The position numbers were made by a program, and so were the translations under genes. A DNA stretch of 64,000 nt, from NCBI RefSeq assembly GCF_900111555.1, contig NZ_FOHZ01000001.1, forward strand, positions 124,001-188,000. The letters run 5' to 3'. Origin of the DNA: Marinobacter segnicrescens. Its GTDB lineage: Bacteria > Pseudomonadota > Gammaproteobacteria > Pseudomonadales > Oleiphilaceae. Of the stretch, positions 8,716-17,219 are shown in pieces (within the stretch, counting starts at the first letter, position 1; every line of letters starts with the position of its first letter). Under the pieces are notes generated by a model, which searched no databases, was not told where the DNA came from, and worked only from the letters and a program-made list of their open reading frames with translations.

Positions 8716-9680
8716 GGGGTCACCTCCCCCTGACGGGCGTTGTCTTCCACCATACGCAGGAACAGCTCCTCAAGCCGGTTGGACTTGGTCCTCATACTCA
8801 GTACCCGGATGCCCTGTTGATCAAGCTGGGCAAACACGCCGTTGAGCCCCTGACTCTTTTCCACGTCAACCTCGACAGCCCCCTCGCCATCAAGGCGGGT
8901 CTCGAAGCCCTCAAGCACCGGGGCAGTGGCCAGGGACTGGTCGGTGTCGAGGATAAAGGTTTCCACGTGCAACTGGGTCAGCAACTCTTTCTTGCTGGTG
9001 TGTCGCAGAATCTCGCCATGATCAATAATGGCGATGTTGCGGCACAGGGCTTCCGCCTCTTCCAGGTAATGGGTGGTCAGGATAATCGTGGTGCCGTTGC
9101 GGTTCATTTCTTCCAGGAAGGCCCACATCGACCGGCGCAACTCGATATCCACGCCGGCAGTCGGTTCGTCCAGGATCAACAACCTTGGCTCATGGACCAG
9201 CGCCCGTGCGATCATCAGCCGGCGCTTCATACCCCCGGAGAGCATCCGGGCAGGCGTGTCCTTCTTGTCCCACAGGCCAAGCTTTCTGAGATAACGCTCT
9301 GCAGACGCCCGCGCCTTGCGCAGTGGAATTCCGTAATACCCGGCCTGGGTAGTAACGATGTCAAACACCTTCTCGAACTGGTTGAAGTTGAACTCCTGGG
9401 GCACGACACCCAGGTTCAGCTTGGCGCCAGCCAGGTCAGTGTCGATGTCGTGACCGAACACCCGCACCTTGCCGGCCGACTTGTTCACCAGCGAACACAC
9501 AATCCCCAGGGTGGTGGACTTGCCAGCCCCGTTCGGGCCCAGCAGGGCAAAGAAATCCCCTTCACGCACACGCAGGTCGATGCCTTTCAGGGCTTCAAAC
9601 CCGCTGCCGTAACGTTTCTTCAAACCTTCGATTTCAAGGGCCCAGGTAGCTGGCGCTTCCTGGTTGGCTTGGACTGTCAT
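8712..9680 (-). CDS. yadG: ABC transporter ATP-binding protein (YadG-like)
   Basis: The protein has 322 residues from the ATG at 9680; one upstream TTG codon is ignored. The Walker A GPNGAGKST, the signature LSGGMKRRLMIARALVHEP, Walker B LLILDEPTAGVD and the H-loop TTHYLEEAE are all intact. A C-terminal ~90-residue extension is typical of ABC-2 exporter ATPases. It energises the permease that follows with a 4-bp overlap. Confidence 0.92.
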   Translation of the reverse strand: MTVQANQEAPATWALEIEGLKKRYGSGFEALKGIDLRVREGDFFALLGPNGAGKSTTLGIVCSLVNKSAGKVRVFGHDIDTDLAGAKLNLGVVPQEFNFNQFEKVFDIVTTQAGYYGIPLRKARASAERYLRKLGLWDKKDTPARMLSGGMKRRLMIARALVHEPRLLILDEPTAGVDIELRRSMWAFLEEMNRNGTTIILTTHYLEEAEALCRNIAIIDHGEILRHTSKKELLTQLHVETFILDTDQSLATAPVLEGFETRLDGEGAVEVDVEKSQGLNGVFAQLDQQGIRVLSMRTKSNRLEELFLRMVEDNARQGEVTP

Positions 9681-9826
9681 CAAAAATACCGGCGGGGAGG
9701 TGAGTTTAAGAAAGCGCTATATCTTGAGCCAAACCGGGGAAAATTCAAGGGTAGCCCGCTAACAACTGCCGCCAGTGGGTAACGGGGTTCCAGGAACAGG
9801 CCCGGCCGGAACGGCCGGGCGGGAGG

Positions 9827-11173
9827 TCAGGCGCCTACCAGTCGACGCAGGTTCCAGCGGCTCTCGACGCCGGTAATATCGTACCTGGCCGGGTCGAGGC
9901 CGTCGGTACCGTTGGGCAGGCAACCTTCCACCCTCAGGCTCTGCTCCACGGGGCGTCCCTCGTTGCAGGTGGCAAGGTTAACCATCTTTGCCGCTTTCAG
10001 GGGTTGCTGGCCAACATCGGTCATGACCATGACCTTGGGCATCAGCCTGCGTTTGGGTGAATGCGACACCACAACCCCTCGCTGGCCATTGGTCAGCTGG
10101 ACCAGGGTCCCGATGGGATAGATGCCGATGGACTGGATAAACTGTTCCACCAGGTCTTCCTGGAACTCCACATTGCGCAATTCAAACAGCTGGCTTACCG
10201 CCTGGGCAGGAGACAGTGGCTGATAGCCTTCACGGGGTGCAATCAGGGTCTCGTAATAATCCACCAGACCAGCGATCTTGGCCAGTAGCGGGATGCGGTC
10301 ACCCCGAACCCCCGCCGGAAAGCCCGAGCCATTGTGGCGTTCCCGGTGACCTCGCACCACCGCGACCACTGCGCGGGATAGACCCGCTTCTTCCAGTCGC
10401 CGTGCGCCAAGTTCGACGTAGGTCCGGTACTGCTGGTACTGGTCAGCATCCAGCTGATGCTCGTTGAACAGTAACGCCCGGGGCAACTCAGCCTTGCCGA
10501 TATGGGCCAGCAGGCATCCGGTGGCCAGGGTGGTCAGCAACGGCTCATCCAGGCCCAGGTGGCGACCCAGCACCAGCGCCCATACCGCGGCCTTGAGGGA
10601 GTGGCGATAGCTATGGTCGTCCTGCTCGCGTACCCGGGCCAGCCAAAGCAGGGCATCCGGGTTACGCAGCACACTGGCGGTCATCTGGCGGGCAACCTTC
10701 GAGACCGGGCGCAGATCAGGCACCATATCATTATCAAGGCTGCCCGCTACCTTCCGGATTGCGTCCTCCGCTGACCGGAGCAGGTTACGGCTGGCGCGCA
10801 ACTCGCGCTGTAGCGAACGTGTGGGCTGGTGGCGAACCGGGTTTTTCAGCTGAATAGGCGGCAGTTCGAGGATATCCTGCTGTCGCACCTTGCGACTGGT
10901 GCGGCGGGCAAAGCTGGGCGCGCCGGCCTGGTCATATTCCAGGCTGTCCCGACCCTCGGCCACATCCACCATGACCCAGCGACAGTGGGAAATCAGCGCA
11001 CGGATATCGTCCTGCGAGCGAATGTAGAAACCCTGGATCGGAAAGGGCGTCAGGTGCCATGGGCGGTCAAGGTCCGAGACAAACATCCCGACCTCAAGGT
11101 CCTGCGCGTTAACCTTTTTCTGGGTTACACCCACCTTCCACCTCTGACCTGCCTGTTTCTCGACAACATCCAT
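9827..11173 (-). CDS. HD-GYP-like protein with DUF3391, catalytic motifs degenerate
   Basis: The ATG at 11173 sits 8 bases after GAGAGG; a GTG three codons earlier is less likely. Of 448 residues, the first ~90 match the DUF3391 domain that often precedes HD-GYP. The HD-GYP-like region is about 175-350. Key motifs are altered. The usual LLHDIGK is LLAHIGK (~222-227), so the HD pair is lost. A later metal His is Tyr. HHERxDGSGYP is HRERHNGSGFP. The first His (in RHSLKAA) remains. Canonical members hydrolyse c-di-GMP with a di- or tri-metal centre, and this one probably cannot. A binding or regulatory role is an inference, supported by a PilZ gene 171 bp upstream on the same strand. Confidence 0.85.
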   Translation of the reverse strand: MDVVEKQAGQRWKVGVTQKKVNAQDLEVGMFVSDLDRPWHLTPFPIQGFYIRSQDDIRALISHCRWVMVDVAEGRDSLEYDQAGAPSFARRTSRKVRQQDILELPPIQLKNPVRHQPTRSLQRELRASRNLLRSAEDAIRKVAGSLDNDMVPDLRPVSKVARQMTASVLRNPDALLWLARVREQDDHSYRHSLKAAVWALVLGRHLGLDEPLLTTLATGCLLAHIGKAELPRALLFNEHQLDADQYQQYRTYVELGARRLEEAGLSRAVVAVVRGHRERHNGSGFPAGVRGDRIPLLAKIAGLVDYYETLIAPREGYQPLSPAQAVSQLFELRNVEFQEDLVEQFIQSIGIYPIGTLVQLTNGQRGVVVSHSPKRRLMPKVMVMTDVGQQPLKAAKMVNLATCNEGRPVEQSLRVEGCLPNGTDGLDPARYDITGVESRWNLRRLVGA

Positions 11174-11344
11174 TGTCGCCACCTCTCTGTCGCTAGTCCA
11201 TTACAACCGGATGGAAAACCGTTACCAGACAACTACGTTTGGTTACTTTTATTGTCCTTCTGCAATATAGCGTAATACCGTGACAAGCATCACAACCCGG
11301 CTACGGAAGAGAGAGGTGTCCGATTAAAGGTGGCGTTCGGCGGA

Positions 11345-11617
11345 TCAGTGGTCAGCGAACTGCAACCCGAACCCGTCTACCGTCAGCCGCACCACCACCA
11401 TGCGCAGTTCCGGGGCCGGCACGGGCAATCCCTGAACCTGCACCGTCACCACATCCCCCAATTCGGGCCTGAAGTCGTCTTCCTCTACTACCACGAATAC
11501 ACCGCCATCAGAGATATCGCGGGTGGCGAAGTGACGCGTGCCAAGGGTGTCATGGACAACACTCACCCTGGCATTGAGTGCGGTACGGATATGTTCACGT
11601 CGATCCGGCTGTGTCAT
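11345..11617 (-). CDS. PilZ domain protein, c-di-GMP receptor
   Basis: This single-domain protein has 90 residues from the ATG at 11617. Both c-di-GMP-binding signatures of PilZ are present: the RxxxR motif near the N-terminus (DRREHIR) and DxSxxG (DISDGGVF, ~35-42), followed by a beta-barrel pattern. The frame stays open far upstream, but that part overlaps the iron-transport gene on the other strand and is not coding. The protein is likely a cytoplasmic adaptor that relays c-di-GMP level. The neighbouring degenerate HD-GYP gene downstream is a plausible partner. Confidence 0.88.
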   Translation of the reverse strand: MTQPDRREHIRTALNARVSVVHDTLGTRHFATRDISDGGVFVVVEEDDFRPELGDVVTVQVQGLPVPAPELRMVVVRLTVDGFGLQFADH

Positions 11618-11737
11618 GGCTCTCTGGCGCCTGCCTGAAGTTTGTTGAATATGCATCACACTTAACCAGAAAAATTGACTTAAAACATAGCACTGATTCG
11701 TAACAATAATTTTCAGTGTTAAAAGAATGTGAACCTG

Positions 11738-11775
11738 TTGACAGCGCCGCAACAACAAATGAGAATGGTTTTTGT
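11738..11775 (+). promoter_or_regulatory. Probable Fur-regulated promoter of the iron ABC genes
   Basis: A -35 TTGACA at 11738-11743 is followed, after exactly 17 bases, by a weak -10 GAGAAT at 11761-11766. The -10 is covered by an AATGAGAATGGTTTTTG string (about 11757-11775) whose left half matches the Fur-box half site well and whose right half matches partly. Iron-loaded Fur would block polymerase here. This is inferred from the motif and the gene's function. Confidence 0.6.
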
Positions 11776-11806
11776 TTTTCACCAGATTAGCAACGGGATT
11801 CAACAT

Positions 11807-12826
11807 ATGAAGATGAAACTTGCCGCGGCCGTTGCCGCCTGCGCCGTTACCCTCGCTCCCCTGCCTGCTGCCGCCAGCGGCGAAGTCAACATCTACTCCT
11901 ACCGCCAGGAATTTCTGCTCAAGCCCCTGCTGGACGCGTTCACAAAGGACACCGGCATCGAGACCAACGTGGTTTTCGCCAAGAACGGCCTGGCGGAACG
12001 CCTTGAGCGTGAGGGTCGTAACAGCCCTGCAGACGTAGTGATGACCGTCGATATCTCGCGCATCTCCGAACTGGTAGATCGTGACCTGACCGCCGCCGTG
12101 GATAACGAAACCCTGGAAGCGAACATCCCGGAGAACCTGCGCCACCCCGAGGGCAAGTGGTTCGCCCTGACCACCCGTGGCCGCATGATTTTCACCTCCC
12201 TTGACCGGGTTGAGGAAGGCGAGATCACCACTTACGAGGAACTGGCAGACCCGAAATGGGAAGGTCGCATCTGTACCCGCAGTGGCAAGCATCCGTATAA
12301 CATCGCGCTGATCTCCTCGATGATCGCCCATCACGGCGCTGAACAAGCCGAAGAGTGGCTGGAAGGCGTCAAGAACAACCTGGCCCGTAAACCCCAGGGT
12401 GGCGACCGTGACCAGATCCGTGCCGTTGCAGAAGGCGTCTGTGACGTCGCCATCGGTAACAGCTACTACTACGGCGTCATGCTGCAGGATGAAGAGCAGC
12501 GTCCCATTGCGGAGCAGGTACGCATCGTATTCCCCAATGCCGAAGGCCGGGGCACCCACATCAATATCAGCGGTATTGCCCTGACCCAAAGTGCGCCTAA
12601 CCGCGACAACGCCATCAAACTGATGGAATACCTGTCCAGCGACGAGGCCCAGCAGATCTACGCCGAAGCCAACAACGAGTTCCCGGCCAACCCCGACGTA
12701 TCGCCCACTGGCATCGTCGCGGAATGGGGTGAGCTTAATGCTGACACCCTGTCACTGCAGACCATCGCCGAAAACGCCAACGAGGCGGTACGGATGGTTG
12801 ACCGGGTTGACTACGACAATCTCTGA
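11807..12826 (+). CDS. Iron(III) ABC transporter, periplasmic binding protein (FbpA/FutA type)
   Basis: The ATG at 11807 gives 339 residues with a clear signal peptide (MKMKLAAAVAACAVTL...AAAS). The mature protein begins GEVNIYSYRQEFLLKP, typical of the Fe(III)-binding family. A Tyr pair of the kind that coordinates ferric iron is visible in IGNSYYYGVM. It captures Fe3+ in the periplasm for the permease encoded downstream. No ATPase gene follows, so that subunit must be encoded elsewhere. A probable Fur box lies in the promoter and a hairpin separates it from the permease gene. Confidence 0.93.
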   Translation: MKMKLAAAVAACAVTLAPLPAAASGEVNIYSYRQEFLLKPLLDAFTKDTGIETNVVFAKNGLAERLEREGRNSPADVVMTVDISRISELVDRDLTAAVDNETLEANIPENLRHPEGKWFALTTRGRMIFTSLDRVEEGEITTYEELADPKWEGRICTRSGKHPYNIALISSMIAHHGAEQAEEWLEGVKNNLARKPQGGDRDQIRAVAEGVCDVAIGNSYYYGVMLQDEEQRPIAEQVRIVFPNAEGRGTHINISGIALTQSAPNRDNAIKLMEYLSSDEAQQIYAEANNEFPANPDVSPTGIVAEWGELNADTLSLQTIAENANEAVRMVDRVDYDNL

Positions 12827-12846
12827 TCCCGGTCAATAAAACCCTG

Positions 12847-12880
12847 TGCCAGCGGGTTCCATGACCCGCTGGCATTGTTT
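12847..12880 (+). terminator. Hairpin terminator/attenuator between binding protein and permease
   Basis: An 11-bp perfect stem (12847-12857 with 12864-12874) with a 6-base loop is followed by TTGTTT. It would lower permease expression relative to the binding protein, as is common in ABC uptake operons. Confidence 0.75.
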
Positions 12881-12933
12881 GTTCGGGGTGCTGTTGGTTA
12901 CACTTCTGCCCTTTTCCACCGAACAGGATCAGC

Positions 12934-14628
12934 ATGAACCAGGCCGACGTCTTCGAGGAACCGGTAACCCCATCACCGCTGACACCTGGCCGTACCTCCA
13001 AGCGCTGGCTGACTTCTGCCGCCCTCATTACCGCCATCGTTGCCCTCCCGGTCTTTTCCGTGGCGTGGCTGGCACTGTTCCCTGACGAGAATATCTGGCC
13101 CCACCTGCTGGAGACCACGCTGCCGCGGTACGTGTGGACTACCCTGCTGCTGATGGTGGGCGTCTCGGCCATCACCCTCAGTATCGGCCTGGCGACCGCA
13201 TGGGCCGTCACCATGTGCAATTTTCCTGGCCGCAGGATGTTCGAATGGGCGCTGCTGCTGCCCTTTGCGGTGCCGGCCTACGTCATTGCCTATGTGTACA
13301 CCGACATTCTCCAGTACGCCGGGCCTGTCCAGGGCGCTCTGAGAGACTGGTTCGGCTGGACCGATGCCCGGGACTACTGGTTTCCGGACATTCGCAGCCT
13401 GTGGGGCGCCACCCTGATGCTGGGGCTGGTACTCTACCCCTATGTCTACCTGCTCGCCCGGGCGGCGTTCCTTGAGCAGTCGCCCTCACTGTTTTCGGTC
13501 AGCCGCAGTCTGGGCCACTCGGCCCTGAGCACGTTTTTCCGGGTGGTTTTGCCCATTGCACGCCCTGCGGTGGCCGTTGGCCTTTCCCTGGTGCTGATGG
13601 AAACCCTGAATGACTTCGGTACCGTAGACTTCTTCGCGGTGCAGACCCTCACCGCCGGCCTGTTCGACACCTGGATGAACCTTGGCAACCTCGGCGGCGC
13701 CGCCCAGATCGCCATGATCATGCTGACGTTCGTGGTCATCCTGGTGACCCTGGAGCGCTACTCACGCCGCAGGCAGCAGCAATACGCCGGCCGCGACAAT
13801 CGCGCGCCCATCCAGCGCTTTTCCATGAGCCGGCCCCGTCAGTGGATCTGTGTTGCGGTTTGCGCTGCCCCCATCATCCTCGGCTTTATTGTTCCGGCAG
13901 TGGTTCTGGGTCGCTACGCGGTGATCTACTTTGACCAGAGCTGGACCGGTGACTTCCTGGAAAACACCTTCAACAGCCTGTTCCTGTCCGGGGCCGCTGC
14001 CTTCACCACGCTGACGATTGGTCTGATCCTCGCGTACAGCCGCCGGCTGCATGACACCAAGCCCATGCAGGTGATGATGCGGCTGTCGAGTCTCGGTTAT
14101 GCGATGCCCGGGGCGGTCCTGGCGGTGGGGGTCATTGTTCCCATGGCGGCATTTGATAACCAGCTGGACTCCTGGATGCGGGACTGGTTCGGCATCAGTA
14201 CCGGGCTGCTGTTCAGCGGCACGGCCTTTGCCCTGGTGTTCGCCTATACGGTTCGCTTCCTGGCCGTATCCGCCGGCAGCCTGGAGAGCGGCCTGCAGAA
14301 GATTACCCCCAGCATGGACATGGCCGCCCGGTCCCTCGGTCGCAGCACCACGGCGACACTGCTACAGGTACACCTGCCCATGCTGCGTGGCACCATGCTG
14401 ACGGCAGCCCTCGTGGTGTTCGTGGATTGCATGAAAGAACTTCCGGCCACACTGATCCTGCGGCCTTTTAACTTCGACACCCTGGCCACCCACGTGTACC
14501 AGTACGCCTCGGACGAATTGCTGGGCATCAGCGCCCTGCCCGCCCTGATCATCGTACTGGCCGGCATCGTGCCCATCATCCTGATGAGCCGTTCAATCGG
14601 ATCTGCCCGGGCCTACAGCCAGCAATAA
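12934..14628 (+). CDS. Iron(III) ABC transporter, fused double permease (FbpB/SfuB type)
   Basis: The protein has 564 residues and about twelve hydrophobic segments in two homologous halves. Each half contains the cytoplasmic EAA-like loop that contacts the ATPase: SRSLGHSALSTFFRVVLPIA in the first and ARSLGRSTTATLLQVHLP in the second. This fused arrangement is standard for ferric-iron importers. An AGGA ribosome site precedes the ATG. It lies ~105 bp after the binding-protein gene, past a hairpin, so it is probably co-transcribed at a lower level. Confidence 0.93.
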   Translation: MNQADVFEEPVTPSPLTPGRTSKRWLTSAALITAIVALPVFSVAWLALFPDENIWPHLLETTLPRYVWTTLLLMVGVSAITLSIGLATAWAVTMCNFPGRRMFEWALLLPFAVPAYVIAYVYTDILQYAGPVQGALRDWFGWTDARDYWFPDIRSLWGATLMLGLVLYPYVYLLARAAFLEQSPSLFSVSRSLGHSALSTFFRVVLPIARPAVAVGLSLVLMETLNDFGTVDFFAVQTLTAGLFDTWMNLGNLGGAAQIAMIMLTFVVILVTLERYSRRRQQQYAGRDNRAPIQRFSMSRPRQWICVAVCAAPIILGFIVPAVVLGRYAVIYFDQSWTGDFLENTFNSLFLSGAAAFTTLTIGLILAYSRRLHDTKPMQVMMRLSSLGYAMPGAVLAVGVIVPMAAFDNQLDSWMRDWFGISTGLLFSGTAFALVFAYTVRFLAVSAGSLESGLQKITPSMDMAARSLGRSTTATLLQVHLPMLRGTMLTAALVVFVDCMKELPATLILRPFNFDTLATHVYQYASDELLGISALPALIIVLAGIVPIILMSRSIGSARAYSQQ

Positions 14629-14633
14629 ACCTG

Positions 14634-15107
14634 TTACGCGCTGGCAGCCCGGACCACAAACCGGCCCTCGAAGGTGGCAACCGGTTCGGATTCAGGTGCC
14701 GTGGTGGGCTCTCCGCAATACACCCGTGAGGTCAGCGCCAGCCGGCCCCGCCCCTTGCGCTGCAGCATAGACAGGAAGCGCTGCTGCTCCTGTTCGCCCG
14801 GCAGCTGGCACAGGGCGTAGAAGTCACCATCCACCGGTTGGTTGTAGTCCATCTGGCCGCTCTGGATAACCACGTGGCCATCCACCCCGGCGTCTTCCAC
14901 GACCAGCTCGATCAGGCCCCAGGCAGCCAGCACGGCGATGGAATAGACCGAGCCACCGAAGCCGGTGCCCTGGTGGTTGCTGTTCGGTGCCAGGGGCGCG
15001 CGTACCAGCAGGCTCTGACCATCGTAGGCCACCAGCTCCGCTGCCATGGCGTCAGTAAGCGGAATCACCCGATGGATGCGTTGCTGGAAATCGGACAGGC
15101 GGCTCAT
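14634..15107 (-). CDS. Thioesterase-like protein (YiiD C-terminal domain family)
   Basis: This 157-residue hotdog-fold protein starts from the ATG at 15107 behind GGAG; a preceding TTG is ignored. The pattern PLAPNSNHQGTGFGGSVYSIAVLA matches the putative thioesterase domain found at the C-terminus of YiiD: a helix preceded by the Asn-His/Gly-rich loop. The likely substrate class is acyl-CoA or acyl-ACP, but nothing in the sequence identifies it. It is convergent with the iron permease gene (6-bp gap). Confidence 0.8.
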   Translation of the reverse strand: MSRLSDFQQRIHRVIPLTDAMAAELVAYDGQSLLVRAPLAPNSNHQGTGFGGSVYSIAVLAAWGLIELVVEDAGVDGHVVIQSGQMDYNQPVDGDFYALCQLPGEQEQQRFLSMLQRKGRGRLALTSRVYCGEPTTAPESEPVATFEGRFVVRAASA

Positions 15108-15146
15108 CAACTTCTCCGGTGCAGGCTGAAAAGGGACTCAAACGAC

Positions 15147-15170
15147 GAAACCGGCCCTGGGGCCGGTTTC
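15147..15170 (-). terminator. Terminator hairpin after the acyl-CoA ligase gene
   Basis: A 10-bp perfect GC-rich stem (15147-15156 with 15161-15170) with a CTGG/CCAG loop lies 56 bp past the ligase stop. The minus-strand 3' side is only weakly T-rich. Confidence 0.6.
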
Positions 15171-15225
15171 AGTATTACTTACCGCAAAGATTAATGGAAA
15201 GCCATCGGGCGGCCAACCGGCATCG

Positions 15226-16893
15226 TTATTCCCAGATAATGGTCTTGTCCTGGGCATACCAGTTTTCCACCTGGCTCCGGTAGGCGTCTTCCACCACGTT
15301 GCGCTTGAGCTTCATGGTCGGTGTCAGGAAGTCGTTTTCGATGGTCCAGGGCTCCTTGACCACGACCATAAAGCGCAGGTGCTCGTGGGGATCGAGGGTC
15401 TGGTTGACGTCCTTGAGCAGCTCGACAAAGTCTTTCTCAAGCTTCTTGCGGAAAGCCGGATCTTCCCGCTTCGCCTGGGCGGCTTCAGACAGCATCACCA
15501 GGCAGAACGGAGATACCTGGTTCTCACCGGATACGCAGACGGCTTCGATGTGGTCATCCCGCATCAGTTTGTTCTCGATGGGGGCCGGCGCCACGTACTT
15601 GCCCTTGCTGGTCTTGAAGATTTCCTTCAGGCGACCGGTGAGTTTCAGGCGACCAAGTTCGTCAATCTCGCCCACGTCACCGGTGCGCAGGAAGCCATCC
15701 TCGGTAAAGGCCTCCTTCGTTTTTTCCTCGTCCTTGTAGTAGCCCATCATGGTGGTGGGGCTTTTCACCAGCACCTCGCCGTTTTCACCAATCTTGCACT
15801 CCACACCGGGTAATGCCTCACCCACATATCCGGTACGGGCACGGCCAGGCTGGGTGGTGTGGGAGTAGGCGATGTTTTCGGACATGCCATAGCCTTCGAG
15901 AAGCTCGAGGCCGAGGTTCCGGTACCACTCAAGGATGTCGTGGGACAGGGGCGCGGAGCCGGAGCCGGCGTAACGCACATGCTGCAGCCCCAGGCCGGTA
16001 AGCACCTTCTTCTTGATCAGGCGGTTCAGCAGCGGAATCCTCAGCAGCTTGTCCAGTTTCTCCTTGGGCATCTTCTCGAACACACCGTGCTGGAACTTGG
16101 TCCAGATCCGCGGTACGGCGATGAACAGGGTCGGCCTGCAACGCTGGAGGTCTTCCACAAAGGTGTCCAGGGTGTTGGCGAAATACAGGTGGAACCCTTT
16201 GTTCATGGAGACCAGCTCGCCCACATAGCGCTCGAAAACGTGGGCCAGGGGCAGGTAGGACAGGTAGCGGTCTTCACTGGTGACCTCCAGCCGGTCCGCG
16301 GCGCCCGAAGCCGCATAGGCCAGGTTATGGAAACTCAGCATAACGCCCTTGGGTCGGCCGGTACTGCCGGAGGTATACACGATAGTGGCCAGCTCATCCG
16401 CCTCACGAGCGGTGTTCTCTTCCATGGGCGGATTCTGGGACACAATATCGTCCCAGGTTTCGAAGCTGGTGGGCGGGCTAAGGGGGTAACTGATACACCT
16501 CACCGAATCCGGCACACCGGGTTTCATGGATTCCCAGTCGTCCAGCTTGCCGACAAACATTACCTCGATTTCGGCATGCTCGATGATATAGCTGACGGTA
16601 TCCGCGTTCAGGGTCGGGTACAGGGGTACGGATATATGCCCGGCCATCCAGATCGCCCAATCCGACATGATCCAGTGGGCGCAGTTCTTGGAAACGATGC
16701 CGATACGGCTTTTCTCTGGCAGGTTCAGCGACTTGATATAGGTGGCCATGCGCCTGGCCTCGCCCACTGCACGACGCCAAGTGTAATCCACCACCTTGCC
16801 GTCGGTGAAAGGCTGGGTCATGTAAACGTTTTCAGCGCGGGCGGTTTCCCAATGGTAAATCAAGTTGAGCGGTAGTTTTTGTTGTGTACTCAT
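15226..16893 (-). CDS. AMP-forming long-chain acyl-CoA synthetase
   Basis: This 555-residue member of the adenylate-forming family has the phosphate loop YTSGSTGRPKGV at ~170-181, the A5 motif GYGMSENIAYS and the A7-A8 region GFLRTGDVGEIDELGRLKLTGRLKE. It activates fatty acids to acyl-CoA via acyl-AMP. The length and the LPLAHVFERYV motif place it with long-chain synthetases (FAA/ACSBG-like) rather than acetyl-CoA synthetase. A GGGAAG site precedes the start. It is a single-gene unit followed by a hairpin. Confidence 0.92.
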   Translation of the reverse strand: MSTQQKLPLNLIYHWETARAENVYMTQPFTDGKVVDYTWRRAVGEARRMATYIKSLNLPEKSRIGIVSKNCAHWIMSDWAIWMAGHISVPLYPTLNADTVSYIIEHAEIEVMFVGKLDDWESMKPGVPDSVRCISYPLSPPTSFETWDDIVSQNPPMEENTAREADELATIVYTSGSTGRPKGVMLSFHNLAYAASGAADRLEVTSEDRYLSYLPLAHVFERYVGELVSMNKGFHLYFANTLDTFVEDLQRCRPTLFIAVPRIWTKFQHGVFEKMPKEKLDKLLRIPLLNRLIKKKVLTGLGLQHVRYAGSGSAPLSHDILEWYRNLGLELLEGYGMSENIAYSHTTQPGRARTGYVGEALPGVECKIGENGEVLVKSPTTMMGYYKDEEKTKEAFTEDGFLRTGDVGEIDELGRLKLTGRLKEIFKTSKGKYVAPAPIENKLMRDDHIEAVCVSGENQVSPFCLVMLSEAAQAKREDPAFRKKLEKDFVELLKDVNQTLDPHEHLRFMVVVKEPWTIENDFLTPTMKLKRNVVEDAYRSQVENWYAQDKTIIWE

Positions 16894-17219
16894 GCGTCTT
16901 CCCGAAGACCTCTGGCTGTATCAGGCGCCGCCGTTGCGGAACTGCGCCTGTTTGTTGTTATCCTTGGAATTTCCGACGTATCTGCTGCCGGTATCTGAAG
17001 ACTATGGCAAGACCATGGACCCCGTCAAAGCCGTTAACAACAAATTTGCGGCAATACCCATACTTTTACGACCGGACTGCAGCTCCGGACCAGCCACTGG
17101 CTGGTGTTATTGATGGCGCAAAAGCCGGCACCATGTGGTAAACTCCCCGCCTCCTTTTTTGCAGCTGGCCCGGCCATACCGGGCCTACCCAACACGCCAA
17201 ATATCCGGAGAGACGGCTC
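16894..17219. other. Intergenic region between divergent genes
   Basis: This region of about 325 bp must hold the promoters of the acyl-CoA synthetase (leftward) and the PF04392-type ABC operon (rightward). I see no convincing operator, RNA gene or conserved promoter pair. A GGAGAG ribosome site ends it before 17220. Confidence 0.5.

Noticed and set aside
8688-9782. Plus-strand 364-aa frame opposite the ABC ATPase gene
   Set aside because: The ATPase motifs on the minus strand are unambiguous; this is a shadow frame.
11618-12589. Upstream extension of the PilZ frame
   Set aside because: The extension is the complement of the iron-binding-protein gene; the PilZ domain starts at the ATG at 11617.
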